From positions 30,836 to 94,835 of the forward strand of contig DYKG01000008.1 in NCBI GenBank assembly GCA_020722725.1: DNA of 64,000 nucleotides. Direction: 5' to 3'. The notes beneath the pieces were generated by a model that was given only the letters and a program-made list of their open reading frames with translations, made no database searches and was not told the origin of the DNA. Origin of the DNA: Candidatus Methylomirabilis sp. (GTDB lineage Bacteria > Muiribacteriota > Ozemobacteria > Ozemobacterales > Ozemobacteraceae). A program made the position numbers and the translations under genes. Shown one piece after another: positions 8,834-16,487 of the stretch. Positions within the stretch are counted from its first letter, which is position 1. Every line of letters begins with the position of its first letter.

Positions 8834-10134
8834 ATGTCTGGAAAGCCGAATGGAAAGCCTTTTTAACCGTTGCTGTTGTTTTTCTTGCTTGCTATTACCT
8901 TCCTGTCGGCACGGCCAGATTTGATAACGCGGTTCTTGAAGCGTTTCATCTGGTTAAATGGTATGCCCAGGAACACGTTCTTCTTTGTCTTGTTCCCGCC
9001 TTTTTCATTGCCGGCGCGGTCGGTGTTTTTGTCAGCCAGACTTCGGTAATGAAGTATCTCGGGCCCAGGGCCAATAAAGTGATTGCATATGGCGTTGCCG
9101 CAGTTTCAGGTACTATTCTGGCTGTCTGTTCGTGCACGATTCTTCCGCTTTTTTCAGGGATTTACCGTATGGGTGCGGGTCTTGGGCCAGCCTGTGCGTT
9201 TTTGTATTCAGGCCCGGCCATCAATATTCTTGCGATTGTTCTCACAGCAAGAATCCTTGGGTTTGAACCTGGCGTTGCCAGAGCTGCAGGTGCCGTTTTC
9301 TTCAGTGTAATCATTGGTTTATTGATGCATTTCATTTTCAGAGATGAAGAAGAGGCCAAGGCGGCAGCGCAAATGGCCATGCCCGAACCGGAAGTAAAGC
9401 GCAGTCTTTTGCAGAACGGGTTATATTTCGCCTCGATGGTAGGCATTCTGGTTTTTGCCAACTGGGGCAAACCTCAGGGGACTGAAGGTTTGTGGGCGGC
9501 AATTTTTGGCGCAAAGTGGATGATAACCGGGATTTTTTATCTGGCTTTTTCACTGATCATGGTGCTTTGGTTTGAGCTGAAAGCATGGAAAGCTTTTATC
9601 TCGGTTGTTGCGGTAAGTGCAGCTGGATTTGCTTATCCGGATTCCCCGCTTATTCCTTTTACCGTCGGTTCCATGGCTCTTACCCTTTTCACCAGTACTC
9701 AGGATGGCGAGCTCTCAGACTGGTTCAATGTTTCGTGGGATTTCGCCAAAAAGATTCTGCCTCTGCTTCTTTTTGGTGTGGTTATTGCCGGAGCATTGCT
9801 TGGTCGCGTCGGCCACGAGGGCCTGATTCCCTCTGAATGGGTTGCCAAAGCTGTCGGCGGCAATTCTTTGCGGGCAAACTTTTTCGCTTCCTTCGCCGGT
9901 GCTTTCATGTATTTTGCAACTCTCACCGAAGTTCCTATCGTTCAGGGGCTTGTAGGAAGCGGTATGGGAAATGGGCCGGCCCTGGCTCTGCTGCTGGCTG
10001 GTCCGGCTTTGAGCCTTCCCAGTATGCTGGTAATTCGCAGCGTTCTTGGCACTAAAAAAACTGTCGTATTTGTATCACTGGTAATTATCATGGCCACAAT
10101 CTGTGGCATGATTTTCGGAACAATTTACCCATAA
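8830..10134 (+). CDS. ArsP-like permease (UPF0718/DUF318 family)
   Basis: 434 residues from the ATG at 8830, which overlaps the repressor stop. It is an inner-membrane protein with about ten spans, containing the family block GTILAVCSCTILPLFSGIYRMG near residue 95 and a second-half counterpart around 355 (FATLTEVPIVQGL). Characterised members export trivalent organoarsenicals such as methylarsenite. Others in the family are uncharacterised, so the exact substrate is an inference from the neighbours. The Cys-x-Cys in the conserved block could take part in metalloid transfer. The gene is followed after 13 bp by a small thioredoxin-fold gene, the usual partner of this permease family. Confidence 0.85.
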   Translation: MNVWKAEWKAFLTVAVVFLACYYLPVGTARFDNAVLEAFHLVKWYAQEHVLLCLVPAFFIAGAVGVFVSQTSVMKYLGPRANKVIAYGVAAVSGTILAVCSCTILPLFSGIYRMGAGLGPACAFLYSGPAINILAIVLTARILGFEPGVARAAGAVFFSVIIGLLMHFIFRDEEEAKAAAQMAMPEPEVKRSLLQNGLYFASMVGILVFANWGKPQGTEGLWAAIFGAKWMITGIFYLAFSLIMVLWFELKAWKAFISVVAVSAAGFAYPDSPLIPFTVGSMALTLFTSTQDGELSDWFNVSWDFAKKILPLLLFGVVIAGALLGRVGHEGLIPSEWVAKAVGGNSLRANFFASFAGAFMYFATLTEVPIVQGLVGSGMGNGPALALLLAGPALSLPSMLVIRSVLGTKKTVVFVSLVIIMATICGMIFGTIYP

Positions 10135-10147
10135 CGGAGGTTTTTAA

Positions 10148-10378
10148 ATGAAAATTCAAATTCTGGGAACAGGCTGTCCATCATGTACAAAACTGGCAGA
10201 AAATGCTAAACAGGCAATCAAAGAAGCGGGCCTTGACGCAGAAATTGAAAAAGTCACCGACATCAACCAGATAACTGCTTTTGGCGTAATGATGACTCCT
10301 GCACTTGCGGTCGATGGCACCGTAAAAATAGTGGGAAAGGTGGCTTCACCCGAAGAGATTAAAAAGGTTTTAAAGTGA
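10148..10378 (+). CDS. Small thioredoxin-like redox protein (MTH895/redox-active disulfide type)
   Basis: 76 residues, single domain. It has a thioredoxin fold with the redox pair at the N-terminus (GTGCPSCTKL, CPSC at about 9-13), the cis-Pro segment MMTPALAVDG, and a G-K-V-A-S-P end typical of this mini-thioredoxin group. It is cytosolic. Members commonly sit next to ArsP-like permeases. In ArsEFG-type loci a protein of this sort is suggested to act with ArsF on aromatic arsenicals; applying that here is inference. AACGGAGG precedes the ATG by about six to seven bases. The next gene begins four bases after the stop, so the two are co-translated. Confidence 0.85.
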   Translation: MKIQILGTGCPSCTKLAENAKQAIKEAGLDAEIEKVTDINQITAFGVMMTPALAVDGTVKIVGKVASPEEIKKVLK

Positions 10379-10382
10379 AGAA

Positions 10383-10826
10383 ATGAACAGACTACTTACT
10401 CTTCTTTTCCTGTTTGCTTTTTCAATTGCTTTGTCGGCTCAGGTTGCTTCTTCTTCTGCAGAAACTTCAAAAAAACTGCCGAGAATGGTTGATTTCGGCT
10501 CGAAACAGTGTAAGGCCTGTAAAGCAATGGAGAAGGTTCTTGAAGCATGCATAGAGAAGCATTCTGACAAATTCAAGACCGAATTCATCGATGTCTGGCA
10601 GCAGGAAAATCAGGCCCTTGCTCAGGCGAACCAGATTCAGTCTATTCCAACCCAGGTTTTCTTCAGCGAAGAAGATAAAGAACTGTATCGTCACACTGGC
10701 TTTTTGTCAGAAGATGAAATTCTAGATAAGTGGAAAGAACTTGGTTTTGTCTTCGAAACAGATGATTTGTCGGGCAAGCCGGCATCCAGTCAGGAAAAAC
10801 AGACAGAAGCCATTGATCAGGAATGA
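10383..10826 (+). CDS. Exported thioredoxin-fold protein
   Basis: 147 residues. A signal peptide covers about residues 1-19 (LLTLLFLFAFSIALSAQ). The mature domain has a thioredoxin-type active site, FGSKQCKACKAME (CKAC near 42-45), and the cis-Pro strand SIPTQVFF near 85. It therefore acts in the periplasm as a thiol-disulfide protein, possibly taking electrons from the CcdA/DsbD-like ArsG-type membrane protein encoded two genes later. A polar tail of about 25 residues ends it. Its stop overlaps the start of the next gene (ATGA), so expression is coupled. No GGAGG-like site is needed after the 4-bp gap from the preceding gene. Confidence 0.85.
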   Translation: MNRLLTLLFLFAFSIALSAQVASSSAETSKKLPRMVDFGSKQCKACKAMEKVLEACIEKHSDKFKTEFIDVWQQENQALAQANQIQSIPTQVFFSEEDKELYRHTGFLSEDEILDKWKELGFVFETDDLSGKPASSQEKQTEAIDQE

Positions 10827-11317
10827 TAAGAATACTGGAACGATATAAAGACTTTTTGACCAGATTTTTGCTGGTTTTCGTCATTTTTTCAGTTGGTTTT
10901 GCCTTTGGCAGACACAGTGAAAAAATACGCAATGCTGATTCAGGCAAGATTCAGACTTTAACCCAGACTGCCGGCAAAGAAGAAAAGGGCATGGTCAGGC
11001 TTTATTACATGCATGCCATGTTTCGCTGTGTAACCTGCAACAGCATTGAAGAGCGGGCAAAGAAACTGACGGAAATTGAATTTGCCAATGAGCTGTCATC
11101 AGGCATCATGGCCTGGGAAGAAGTAAATTTTCAGCAAAACCAGCCTTTAGCTGCAAAATTTGATGTTTCATCAAGTTGCGTGGTTGTGGCTGTAATTAGA
11201 AATGGACAGATTGAAAGCTTTGAGAGGCTTGATCAACTCTGGTCGCTTCTGGAAAAGCATGAAGAGTTCGATTCCTGCATTCGCACCGCAGTTAAAAATG
11301 CAATTGAAAAAATCTGA
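10823..11317 (+). CDS. ArsF-like thioredoxin-fold membrane-anchored protein
   Basis: 164 residues. An N-terminal hydrophobic anchor (about 13-30, LLVFVIFSVGFAFG) is followed by an extracytoplasmic domain with VRLYYMHAMFRCVTCNSIEE. That motif characterises the family named after ArsF, a subunit proposed to reduce nitrophenyl arsenicals. The CVTC pair is the expected redox centre. Two further Cys, in SSSCVVV and DSCIRT, could form a second pair. It lies between an exported thioredoxin and the ArsG-like permease, which supports an electron path or a metalloid handover at the membrane. The assignment to aromatic arsenicals is by family name and context only. Confidence 0.78.
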   Translation: MIRILERYKDFLTRFLLVFVIFSVGFAFGRHSEKIRNADSGKIQTLTQTAGKEEKGMVRLYYMHAMFRCVTCNSIEERAKKLTEIEFANELSSGIMAWEEVNFQQNQPLAAKFDVSSSCVVVAVIRNGQIESFERLDQLWSLLEKHEEFDSCIRTAVKNAIEKI

Positions 11318-11320
11318 GGG

Positions 11321-12010
11321 GTGAAAATGGACTGGATAAGTCTCTCCAGCGCGGTCTGGCTCGGAATATTGACGGCGATCAGCCCTTGCCCGCTGGCGAC
11401 CAATGTTGCCGCAATTTCCTTCATTGGCCGCCAGATGGGCAATAAATCTGCAATTTTTCTTTCAGGGATACTTTATACCTCGGGAAGAGTAATTGCTTAT
11501 GTATTGCTTGGCTATCTGATTTCATCGGGGCTTTTCGCTACCGGGCAGATTGCGCGTTTTCTTCAAAACTATCTGAACGATATTCTCGGGCCGTTGTTGA
11601 TTATTCTAGGGATGATTCTGCTGAACCTGATTGGTCATGGGGTAAGCATTCAATTTGCCGGAACTGGAATACAGGAAAAAGCTGCAAAAAATGGCGCTTT
11701 GTATGCTCTTCCTCTGGGGGTTCTCTTTGCTCTGTCTTTTTGCCCGGTTTCGGCCGGTCTGTTTTTCGGGGCGCTGATTCCTTTGACGCTCAAATCCGGT
11801 TCGCCATTCGTTTTGCCGCTGGTTTATGGGGTTGGAACTGCGGTTCCGGTGGTGGTATTCGCTTTTCTTGTGGCTTACAGCAGTGAAATGCTGGGAAAAG
11901 CCTTCGACAGTCTTAATAAAATTGAGGCCTATGCAAGGTTGCTGACCGGCACAATCTTTATTTTTGCCGGTTTCTATTATTGCCTTGTCCATATCTACGG
12001 GGTTATCTGA
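11321..12010 (+). CDS. ArsG-like / CcdA-DsbD-like membrane protein
   Basis: 229 residues with six membrane spans in two threefold repeats. Each repeat carries the diagnostic Pro-Cys segment: ISPCPLAT near residue 22 and LSFCPVSAGLFFG near 137. In CcdA/DsbD the two Cys carry electrons from cytosolic thioredoxin to the periplasm. The related ArsG family is described as exporting aminobenzyl arsenicals. Either activity would fit beside three CxxC proteins. GAGGGG lies just upstream of the ATG (11321), which is four bases after the previous stop. The gene is directly followed by the remains of an ACR3 pump, reading in frame from the base after this stop. Confidence 0.85.
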   Translation: MKMDWISLSSAVWLGILTAISPCPLATNVAAISFIGRQMGNKSAIFLSGILYTSGRVIAYVLLGYLISSGLFATGQIARFLQNYLNDILGPLLIILGMILLNLIGHGVSIQFAGTGIQEKAAKNGALYALPLGVLFALSFCPVSAGLFFGALIPLTLKSGSPFVLPLVYGVGTAVPVVVFAFLVAYSSEMLGKAFDSLNKIEAYARLLTGTIFIFAGFYYCLVHIYGVI

Positions 12011-12070
12011 TTCACGATATGGCTATTATTTTTTGAAGCCAGTCTGATTAAGGGGCGAAAAGAAGGGCGA

Positions 12071-12703
12071 TGGGTTTATCTTTCGCGAGGGAATGATGGC
12101 CTGACTCTGGTTATGGTGGCGGTAAATTCTTTAACAATGCTGGTTTTGTATGGTGTTCTCGGGGGGTATCTTCTTGGCGTCGGGCAGTTGCCGGTTCCAT
12201 GGCAGGCTATGTTGCTTTCGATTGCGATTTATGTGGCATTACCGCCTGTGGCAGGTTTTGCTTCACGAAAGCTGATAATCAGGAGCAAAGGTGAAGAATG
12301 GTTTAAAGAAAAGTTCCTGCACTTTTTAACTCCAATAACTATAATTGCGTTGCTGACAACTCTGGTATTGCTGTTTTCGTTCAAAGGCGAAGTCATCGCT
12401 GCCAACCCGCTTACCATTTTTTACATTGCTGTGCCATTGTTTATCCAAACGATAATGATCTTTGCTCTGGGTTATATTGCTGCTCGATTTCTTGGCTTGA
12501 GCTATGACATGGCGGCTCCGGCGGCAATGATTGGCGCTTCAAATCATTTCGAAGTCGCCATTGCAACGGCAGTCATGATTTTCGGCCTTTCGTCAGAGGC
12601 GGCTCTGGCTACGGTTGTTAGTGTTCTGATCGAAGTTCCGGTAATGCTGATGCTGGTAAAATTCTGCCTGAAAACCCAATCCTGGTTCGCAACCAAACCC
12701 TGA
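12071..12703 (+). pseudogene. ACR3-type arsenite efflux transporter, N-terminal half missing
   Basis: About 211 codons match the C-terminal half of ACR3 (normally about 350 residues). The pieces seen are [64 protein letters not shown] and [20 protein letters not shown]. The last block is the conserved region of the second half. The first half, including the membrane spans with the essential Cys, is absent. Homology starts near 12071 with no start codon in frame until ATG 12113, inside a transmembrane segment. The frame is otherwise intact to 12703. The break lies within about 60 bases of the arsG-like stop, so a deletion probably fused the operon end to this stump. A separately working half-transporter is unlikely. 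Confidence 0.8.
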
Positions 12704-12718
12704 ACTATTTCTTCTTAT

Positions 12719-12740
12719 ATGTCCTCACGACATGTTTTTT
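12719..12740 (+). terminator. Weak intrinsic terminator after the ars-type operon
   Basis: A 5-bp stem ATGTC/GACAT (12719-12723, 12729-12733) with a 5-nt loop is followed by G and six T. It sits between the convergent ACR3 remnant and the DUF4276 gene. The stem is short, so confidence is modest. Confidence 0.4.
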
Positions 12741-12742
12741 AA

Positions 12743-13303
12743 TCAAAAATGGGCCGCCAGGTCGCGAATGGTGCTTACAAGCATGTTGAAGCTTTTTGAC
12801 CTGTTTTGGCCGTCCAGTTTCAGTTGCCGGGCGATTAATTGTGAACCGGTAATTTCACTGTATTCATTGTTTGTTAATCTTTCAAGCTCCTGCTTTGGAT
12901 TTCCAAGACGGTCAGGGTTTCTGAACTTGGTATTGTTTTGTTTTCCCGCAATGTGTTTACCGACAAAAGCCTTTTCAACTGCTGATAAGTCGCCGAGATA
13001 GAAACTTTCAAGTTCGTGACAGGCAATTCGGATTTTTGTGTTATTTATCTTTCCGGATGCAGTGACTTTGCTGATTAGCTTTTGTTTCAAAACCTTGCAA
13101 TCGTTTGAGTCCTGATCGGTTAAAATCAAAAAAGTCGTGTCCGGAATGCACCACTTTTTCAATTTTCGTTCCAATTGTTTGTTTAAATCTTGTTTTCCTT
13201 CAAATGAAACGCAGAGAAATTTAACCTGGGAGCCGGCTATTTTGGGAATAATAACACTCAAGAGCTCTTTTGCAGATTCTTCTTCAGTAAAACAAACTAG
13301 CAT
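12743..13303 (-). CDS. TOPRIM-like DUF4276-family protein, partner of an AAA ATPase
   Basis: 186 residues from the ATG at 13303, which overlaps the stop of the upstream ATPase gene; a longer frame to 13339 would overlap more and lacks a signal. It has the TOPRIM-like order: a first strand ending in an acidic loop (LVCFTEEESAKELL, around 2-14), then LILTDQDSNDC with the Asp pair, and CHELESFYLGD, matching the E-x-[EW]-[FW]-L-x-D block of DUF4276. These proteins are usually encoded beside ABC-type ATPases and are thought to be nuclease-like, as in OLD-family systems. The overlap with the ATPase implies equal expression and a complex. Confidence 0.78.
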   Translation of the reverse strand: MLVCFTEEESAKELLSVIIPKIAGSQVKFLCVSFEGKQDLNKQLERKLKKWCIPDTTFLILTDQDSNDCKVLKQKLISKVTASGKINNTKIRIACHELESFYLGDLSAVEKAFVGKHIAGKQNNTKFRNPDRLGNPKQELERLTNNEYSEITGSQLIARQLKLDGQNRSKSFNMLVSTIRDLAAHF

Positions 13304-14499
13304 TGGGGATCGACGTCTCCAAAAAAGCCCTGTTTCCAAAGATAGCCCATTTTGTCGCCATCTTTCATGTATTCAGCTATCTGCCGGTTCTCTTTTGCTC
13401 TTTTAATCGTTGTGTAGCCATCGGTTTTTTCCAGCCAGAAAACCTCATCAATTTTCATGGCATTGAGAAAATCAGGTGAATGCGTCGAAACGAAAACCTG
13501 CCCGCCTCTTCTTGCATAAGCTCTGAATTCTTCTGCAAGTTTAAGTAAAAGCTTGGGGTAAAGCTGATTTTCAGGCTCTTCAACACAAAGCAACGGGTGT
13601 GGTTTGGGGTCGTAAAGTAAAGTTAGATAAGCCAGCATTTTAATTGTGCCGTCAGAAACGTATCGCGCCAGAAAAGGGTCTTCAAAAGCGCTATCTTGAA
13701 ATTTGAGTAACACGCGGCCTTCTTCGGTGACTTTTGCTTCAACTTTTTCAATTCCCGGAACACGTTGTTTGAGCAGGGTAAGAATCTTGCTAAAAATGTC
13801 TTTATGATTTCTGAAGAGAAATTCTATTACCAGCGCCAGGTTTTCACCTTCCTTGGAAAGGTGCTCGGCGAAACCGGCTTCCTGCTCGGGTCGTGCTTTG
13901 CTTATATGAAAATCAGAAATGTGCCAGTTTTCAATTAAATTACCAATCGCCACGACTGCCGGGAAGCGCTCAAATTGCGAAAGACCTTTTATCGCCAGAA
14001 TATCGTCGGATTTTAAGGTTTGCTCTTCACGGGTTAAATCCTGGTCATTATCGGCATTTGAAAGATAGTCCAACTCATTGGTTATTGCCAATCCCTTGCC
14101 TTTGCTGAAATCCAGAAAATGCCAGGGCTGGCCCTTGCGGCCACGTCTGTATTTTAGAATTTCTCGTTCAACGAAGGCTCGATCTTTACTTGCGTTAACT
14201 CTTAAGATATAAGTTATAAGCGGACTATCAGGCTTTGTGCGAAACTTAATTTCAATTTCAATTGGCCCTTTGGTTCCTCGGCTGCGAATCTCTTCAAAAC
14301 CGCGGCTGCCACCAAATCTGGCAATGGCAGTGTTGACGTTACTTATAATTGCTTCGCGCAAAAAACTAAAAACACTGAAAATCGTACTTTTTCCTGAACC
14401 GTTAGCGCCAACAATCACACAAAACTGCGGAATATTCCTCATTGAGGTGTTTTTGAAGGCCTTAAAGTTTTTTAGCGAAATCGATTCAATTTTCATCAT
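13297..14499 (-). CDS. AAA (AAA_21/SMC-like) ATPase of a putative defence pair
   Basis: 400 residues. It is an ABC/SMC-type ATPase with Walker A GANGSGKST (about 31-39), an ABC signature YVSDGTIKML near 282, Walker B LLCVEEPEN near 303, and the switch His in STHSPDFLN near 342. The N-terminus (KIESISLKNFKAFKN) is the typical first strand of RecF/OLD-like ATPases. There is no transmembrane part or DNA-binding domain. Together with the overlapping TOPRIM-like gene it forms a two-gene module like those of several anti-phage systems, although no known system is matched with certainty. It lies next to restriction remnants. A second Met one codon in is an equally possible start. Confidence 0.88.
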   Translation of the reverse strand: MMKIESISLKNFKAFKNTSMRNIPQFCVIVGANGSGKSTIFSVFSFLREAIISNVNTAIARFGGSRGFEEIRSRGTKGPIEIEIKFRTKPDSPLITYILRVNASKDRAFVEREILKYRRGRKGQPWHFLDFSKGKGLAITNELDYLSNADNDQDLTREEQTLKSDDILAIKGLSQFERFPAVVAIGNLIENWHISDFHISKARPEQEAGFAEHLSKEGENLALVIEFLFRNHKDIFSKILTLLKQRVPGIEKVEAKVTEEGRVLLKFQDSAFEDPFLARYVSDGTIKMLAYLTLLYDPKPHPLLCVEEPENQLYPKLLLKLAEEFRAYARRGGQVFVSTHSPDFLNAMKIDEVFWLEKTDGYTTIKRAKENRQIAEYMKDGDKMGYLWKQGFFGDVDPQC

Positions 14500-14555
14500 T
14501 TAACCCACAAGACTCTGTAGATTCTTCAGGAATTTATACCGTTTTCTCTTTAATT

Positions 14556-14585
14556 AGTCAATTTAAGTCAATTTAAGTCAATCAA
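14556..14585. repeat. Three 10-bp direct repeats upstream of the ATPase gene
   Basis: AGTCAATTTA occurs at 14556-14565 and 14566-14575, then AGTCAATCAA at 14576-14585, a strict 10-bp (one helical turn) period. It lies 57 bp upstream of the minus-strand ATPase start, a position suited to regulator binding. Confidence 0.55.
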
Positions 14586-14644
14586 AATTAGCGGTTTCTC
14601 AGACCCAGGTTCAAAAAAGCGCTTCTCAAATTGTCATTTTATCG

Positions 14645-14658
14645 TTGCAATATTGCAA
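14645..14658. repeat. 14-bp perfect palindrome
   Basis: TTGCAATATTGCAA reads identically on both strands. It lies in the gap between the divergent ATPase gene and the restriction-helicase remnant and could be an operator. Confidence 0.35.
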
Positions 14659-14735
14659 GTTTTGCGGGAAAATGCAGCTGTGCCAATTGTAAGGCCGATA
14701 AACTCATTAAAAATTTGGAAGCACAGACTCATACA

Positions 14736-15706
14736 ATGCCAACACTTGACTGGATCGGGAAAAAAGCTGTCGTTAACCATACCGTCAGGCTTTAGATACG
14801 GCATTGCAGTCTGTCACCATTCTTGATATTCAGGAAGCCCTGTTTATGCAACCCTCAGTTTGTGATGGTTCTACTGTTATTATAGTTGCGACAATGCAGG
14901 CGTTTCGGGTTGAAGATACTGAAGGCTGCAAAGTTTACGAATCATCGAGTATTCTGAAAAATCATTTCGCTAACATTCCTTCAAATTTTCTGTCTTATCT
15001 TGAAACACTGTCTGATAATACGCCGATTCCTTCTCTCGTTAATGTTTTTCGTTTGCGAAATCCGATTATTATAGTCGATGAAGCTCATAATGCCAGAACC
15101 GATCTTTCATTTGAAACTCTCGCGAGATTCAGACCGGCCTGTATTATTGAGTTTACTGCAACACCGGCAACCAAAGACAAGCCGAGCAATGTTTTACACG
15201 CAGTTTCTGCCGCAGAGCTAAATGCTGAAGAAATGATAAAACTGCCGATTCGTCTGGAGTCGCGCGAAGACTGGAAAGAATTGCTCTCAGATGCGCTGGC
15301 CGTACGCAAAGATCTTGAGAAAGCAAAGCGGAAAAAATAGCTCAAGCTTAACCAGGCATACGCTTTTTCTGCTTCCAAAAACTTTGTCGATGCTGCAAAG
15401 GCCCTGGAAGATGCTTTGGTAGAAAACGGTTTTCAACGCCATGAAGCTCAGACTTTCGTTGCTCCGGTTCAATATGTTTTCGAAGAACCGGCCGTTTTCA
15501 TGGGCGCAACATCTGTCGAGATTGCAGAAAAGCCCGATTTAAAAGCTCTTCCCAAAGAAGTGGCCGGTAAAGTTTTGTTTGATGAAGAAAAAAGCGTGAT
15601 AACCTTTCAGGGCGAAATGCAGGAATCGGATAAACAGGCTCTTGAGACTTTGAGTTTATCTATCAATAAGGACTTCAAGATTTCGGATGCTCTCAAAAAC
15701 TTTTAA
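14736..15706 (+). pseudogene. Broken restriction-type DEAD/DEAH helicase
   Basis: The pieces of one long gene are readable in order. ATG at 14736 gives MPTLDWIGKKAVVNH, a typical N-terminus of such helicases. The frame then shifts near 14780 and jumps to QALDTALQSVTILDIQEAL, losing the Walker A region. An intact stretch follows with IIIVDEAHNA (DEAH box, motif II) and FTATPA (motif III) up to a stop at 15340. A final piece (QAYAFSASKNFVDAAKALEDALVENGF...SDALKNF) ends at 15706. Functional enzymes of this type are about 900-1000 residues; under 330 codons remain. It is probably the R subunit of a type III-like restriction system, now dead. No methyltransferase is found beside it. Confidence 0.75.
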
Positions 15707-15730
15707 AATCAGGGTGGATGGGGCGTTGCA

Positions 15731-15796
15731 ATGGGTGAAGAACAGTTGTTAAAAATAGACAGAGACTTTGCCATCGAATTTATGAAGGAGGATTGA
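15731..15796 (+). other. 21-codon open frame coupled to the next gene
   Basis: MGEEQLLKIDRDFAIEFMKE plus Asp, then a TGA (15794-15796) whose last base is the A of the downstream ATG at 15796. It may be a leader peptide or the tail of a lost gene. It is in the same frame as the helicase remnant, after that remnant's TAA. Confidence 0.3.
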
Positions 15797-16446
15797 TGAC
15801 TGATAGAGAAATAATTTATCAGTGGGTATTTGCACACTTCGAACCGAAAGAGCTTGCCCGGTTATTCGGCGATGGTTATGAAGAGATGAATGCGGTAATC
15901 GGATTTATCTATTTGGACAGCAGCTGTGGGATGACTTTGAACGTTGAATTCGGCGGCGTTGCCGCTGGCGAGGTTTTCAGGCCATTATTCAAGCCTGCGG
16001 ATTTTAAACAAATGTTTTTTGTCCGCTATAGCTTGTTGGCGAAAAAAGAAATGAGGCTGCTTTCAAAACAGGAAAAGATAGAGTTTAATTTGCCTGAATT
16101 CCCTGATTTGCTAAAAAGATATATCGATGATAAAGAAAAAGTGGAAATGCGTTCTCTGGTCTGGCTGGATCGAGTTCGTGCGCCCGGTTTCCCTGACGAT
16201 ATCAAATGTATGGTATATGATGAGAAAACAAAGAATGGCGAATGGGTTTGGGCAAGGCTACTACATCAATACGCTGAACATCGCTTTATTTGCCGTTTGT
16301 TAAATGAGCCATTTAAAGAATTTGGCGTTCATAAGGGCGAAACTATTTCAGTTTTGGCTGTCATCAAAGGAAATGAGATTTCATGCATCTGCACGGGTAA
16401 AGCTGAACTGATCGGACAAGATCGGGTTAGCAAACTTCAAGATTAA
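15796..16446 (+). CDS. Hypothetical protein in defence-like patch
   Basis: 216 residues; I do not recognise the family. The start ATG at 15796 has AAGGAGGA about four to eleven bases upstream. The N-terminal half is hydrophobic-aromatic but has no membrane span. The C-terminal half (VWLDRVRAPGFPDDIKCMVYDE...GEWVWARLLHQYAEHRFICRLLNEPFKEFGVHKGETISVLAV) reads as a small beta-rich domain like those of immunity or DUF2314-type proteins. It follows a helicase remnant and precedes a convergent MFS gene. It could be an orphan accessory of the lost system or an immunity protein. Confidence 0.6.
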   Translation: MTDREIIYQWVFAHFEPKELARLFGDGYEEMNAVIGFIYLDSSCGMTLNVEFGGVAAGEVFRPLFKPADFKQMFFVRYSLLAKKEMRLLSKQEKIEFNLPEFPDLLKRYIDDKEKVEMRSLVWLDRVRAPGFPDDIKCMVYDEKTKNGEWVWARLLHQYAEHRFICRLLNEPFKEFGVHKGETISVLAVIKGNEISCICTGKAELIGQDRVSKLQD

Positions 16447-16487
16447 ATGTCCGGCAGGTCGTTTCTCAAAAAAATAGTTTAAAATAA

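Noticed and set aside
12113..12703. Intact small transporter starting at ATG 12113
   Set aside because: The match to the ACR3 second half begins before this ATG and the first half is absent, so a truncated gene is the simpler reading.
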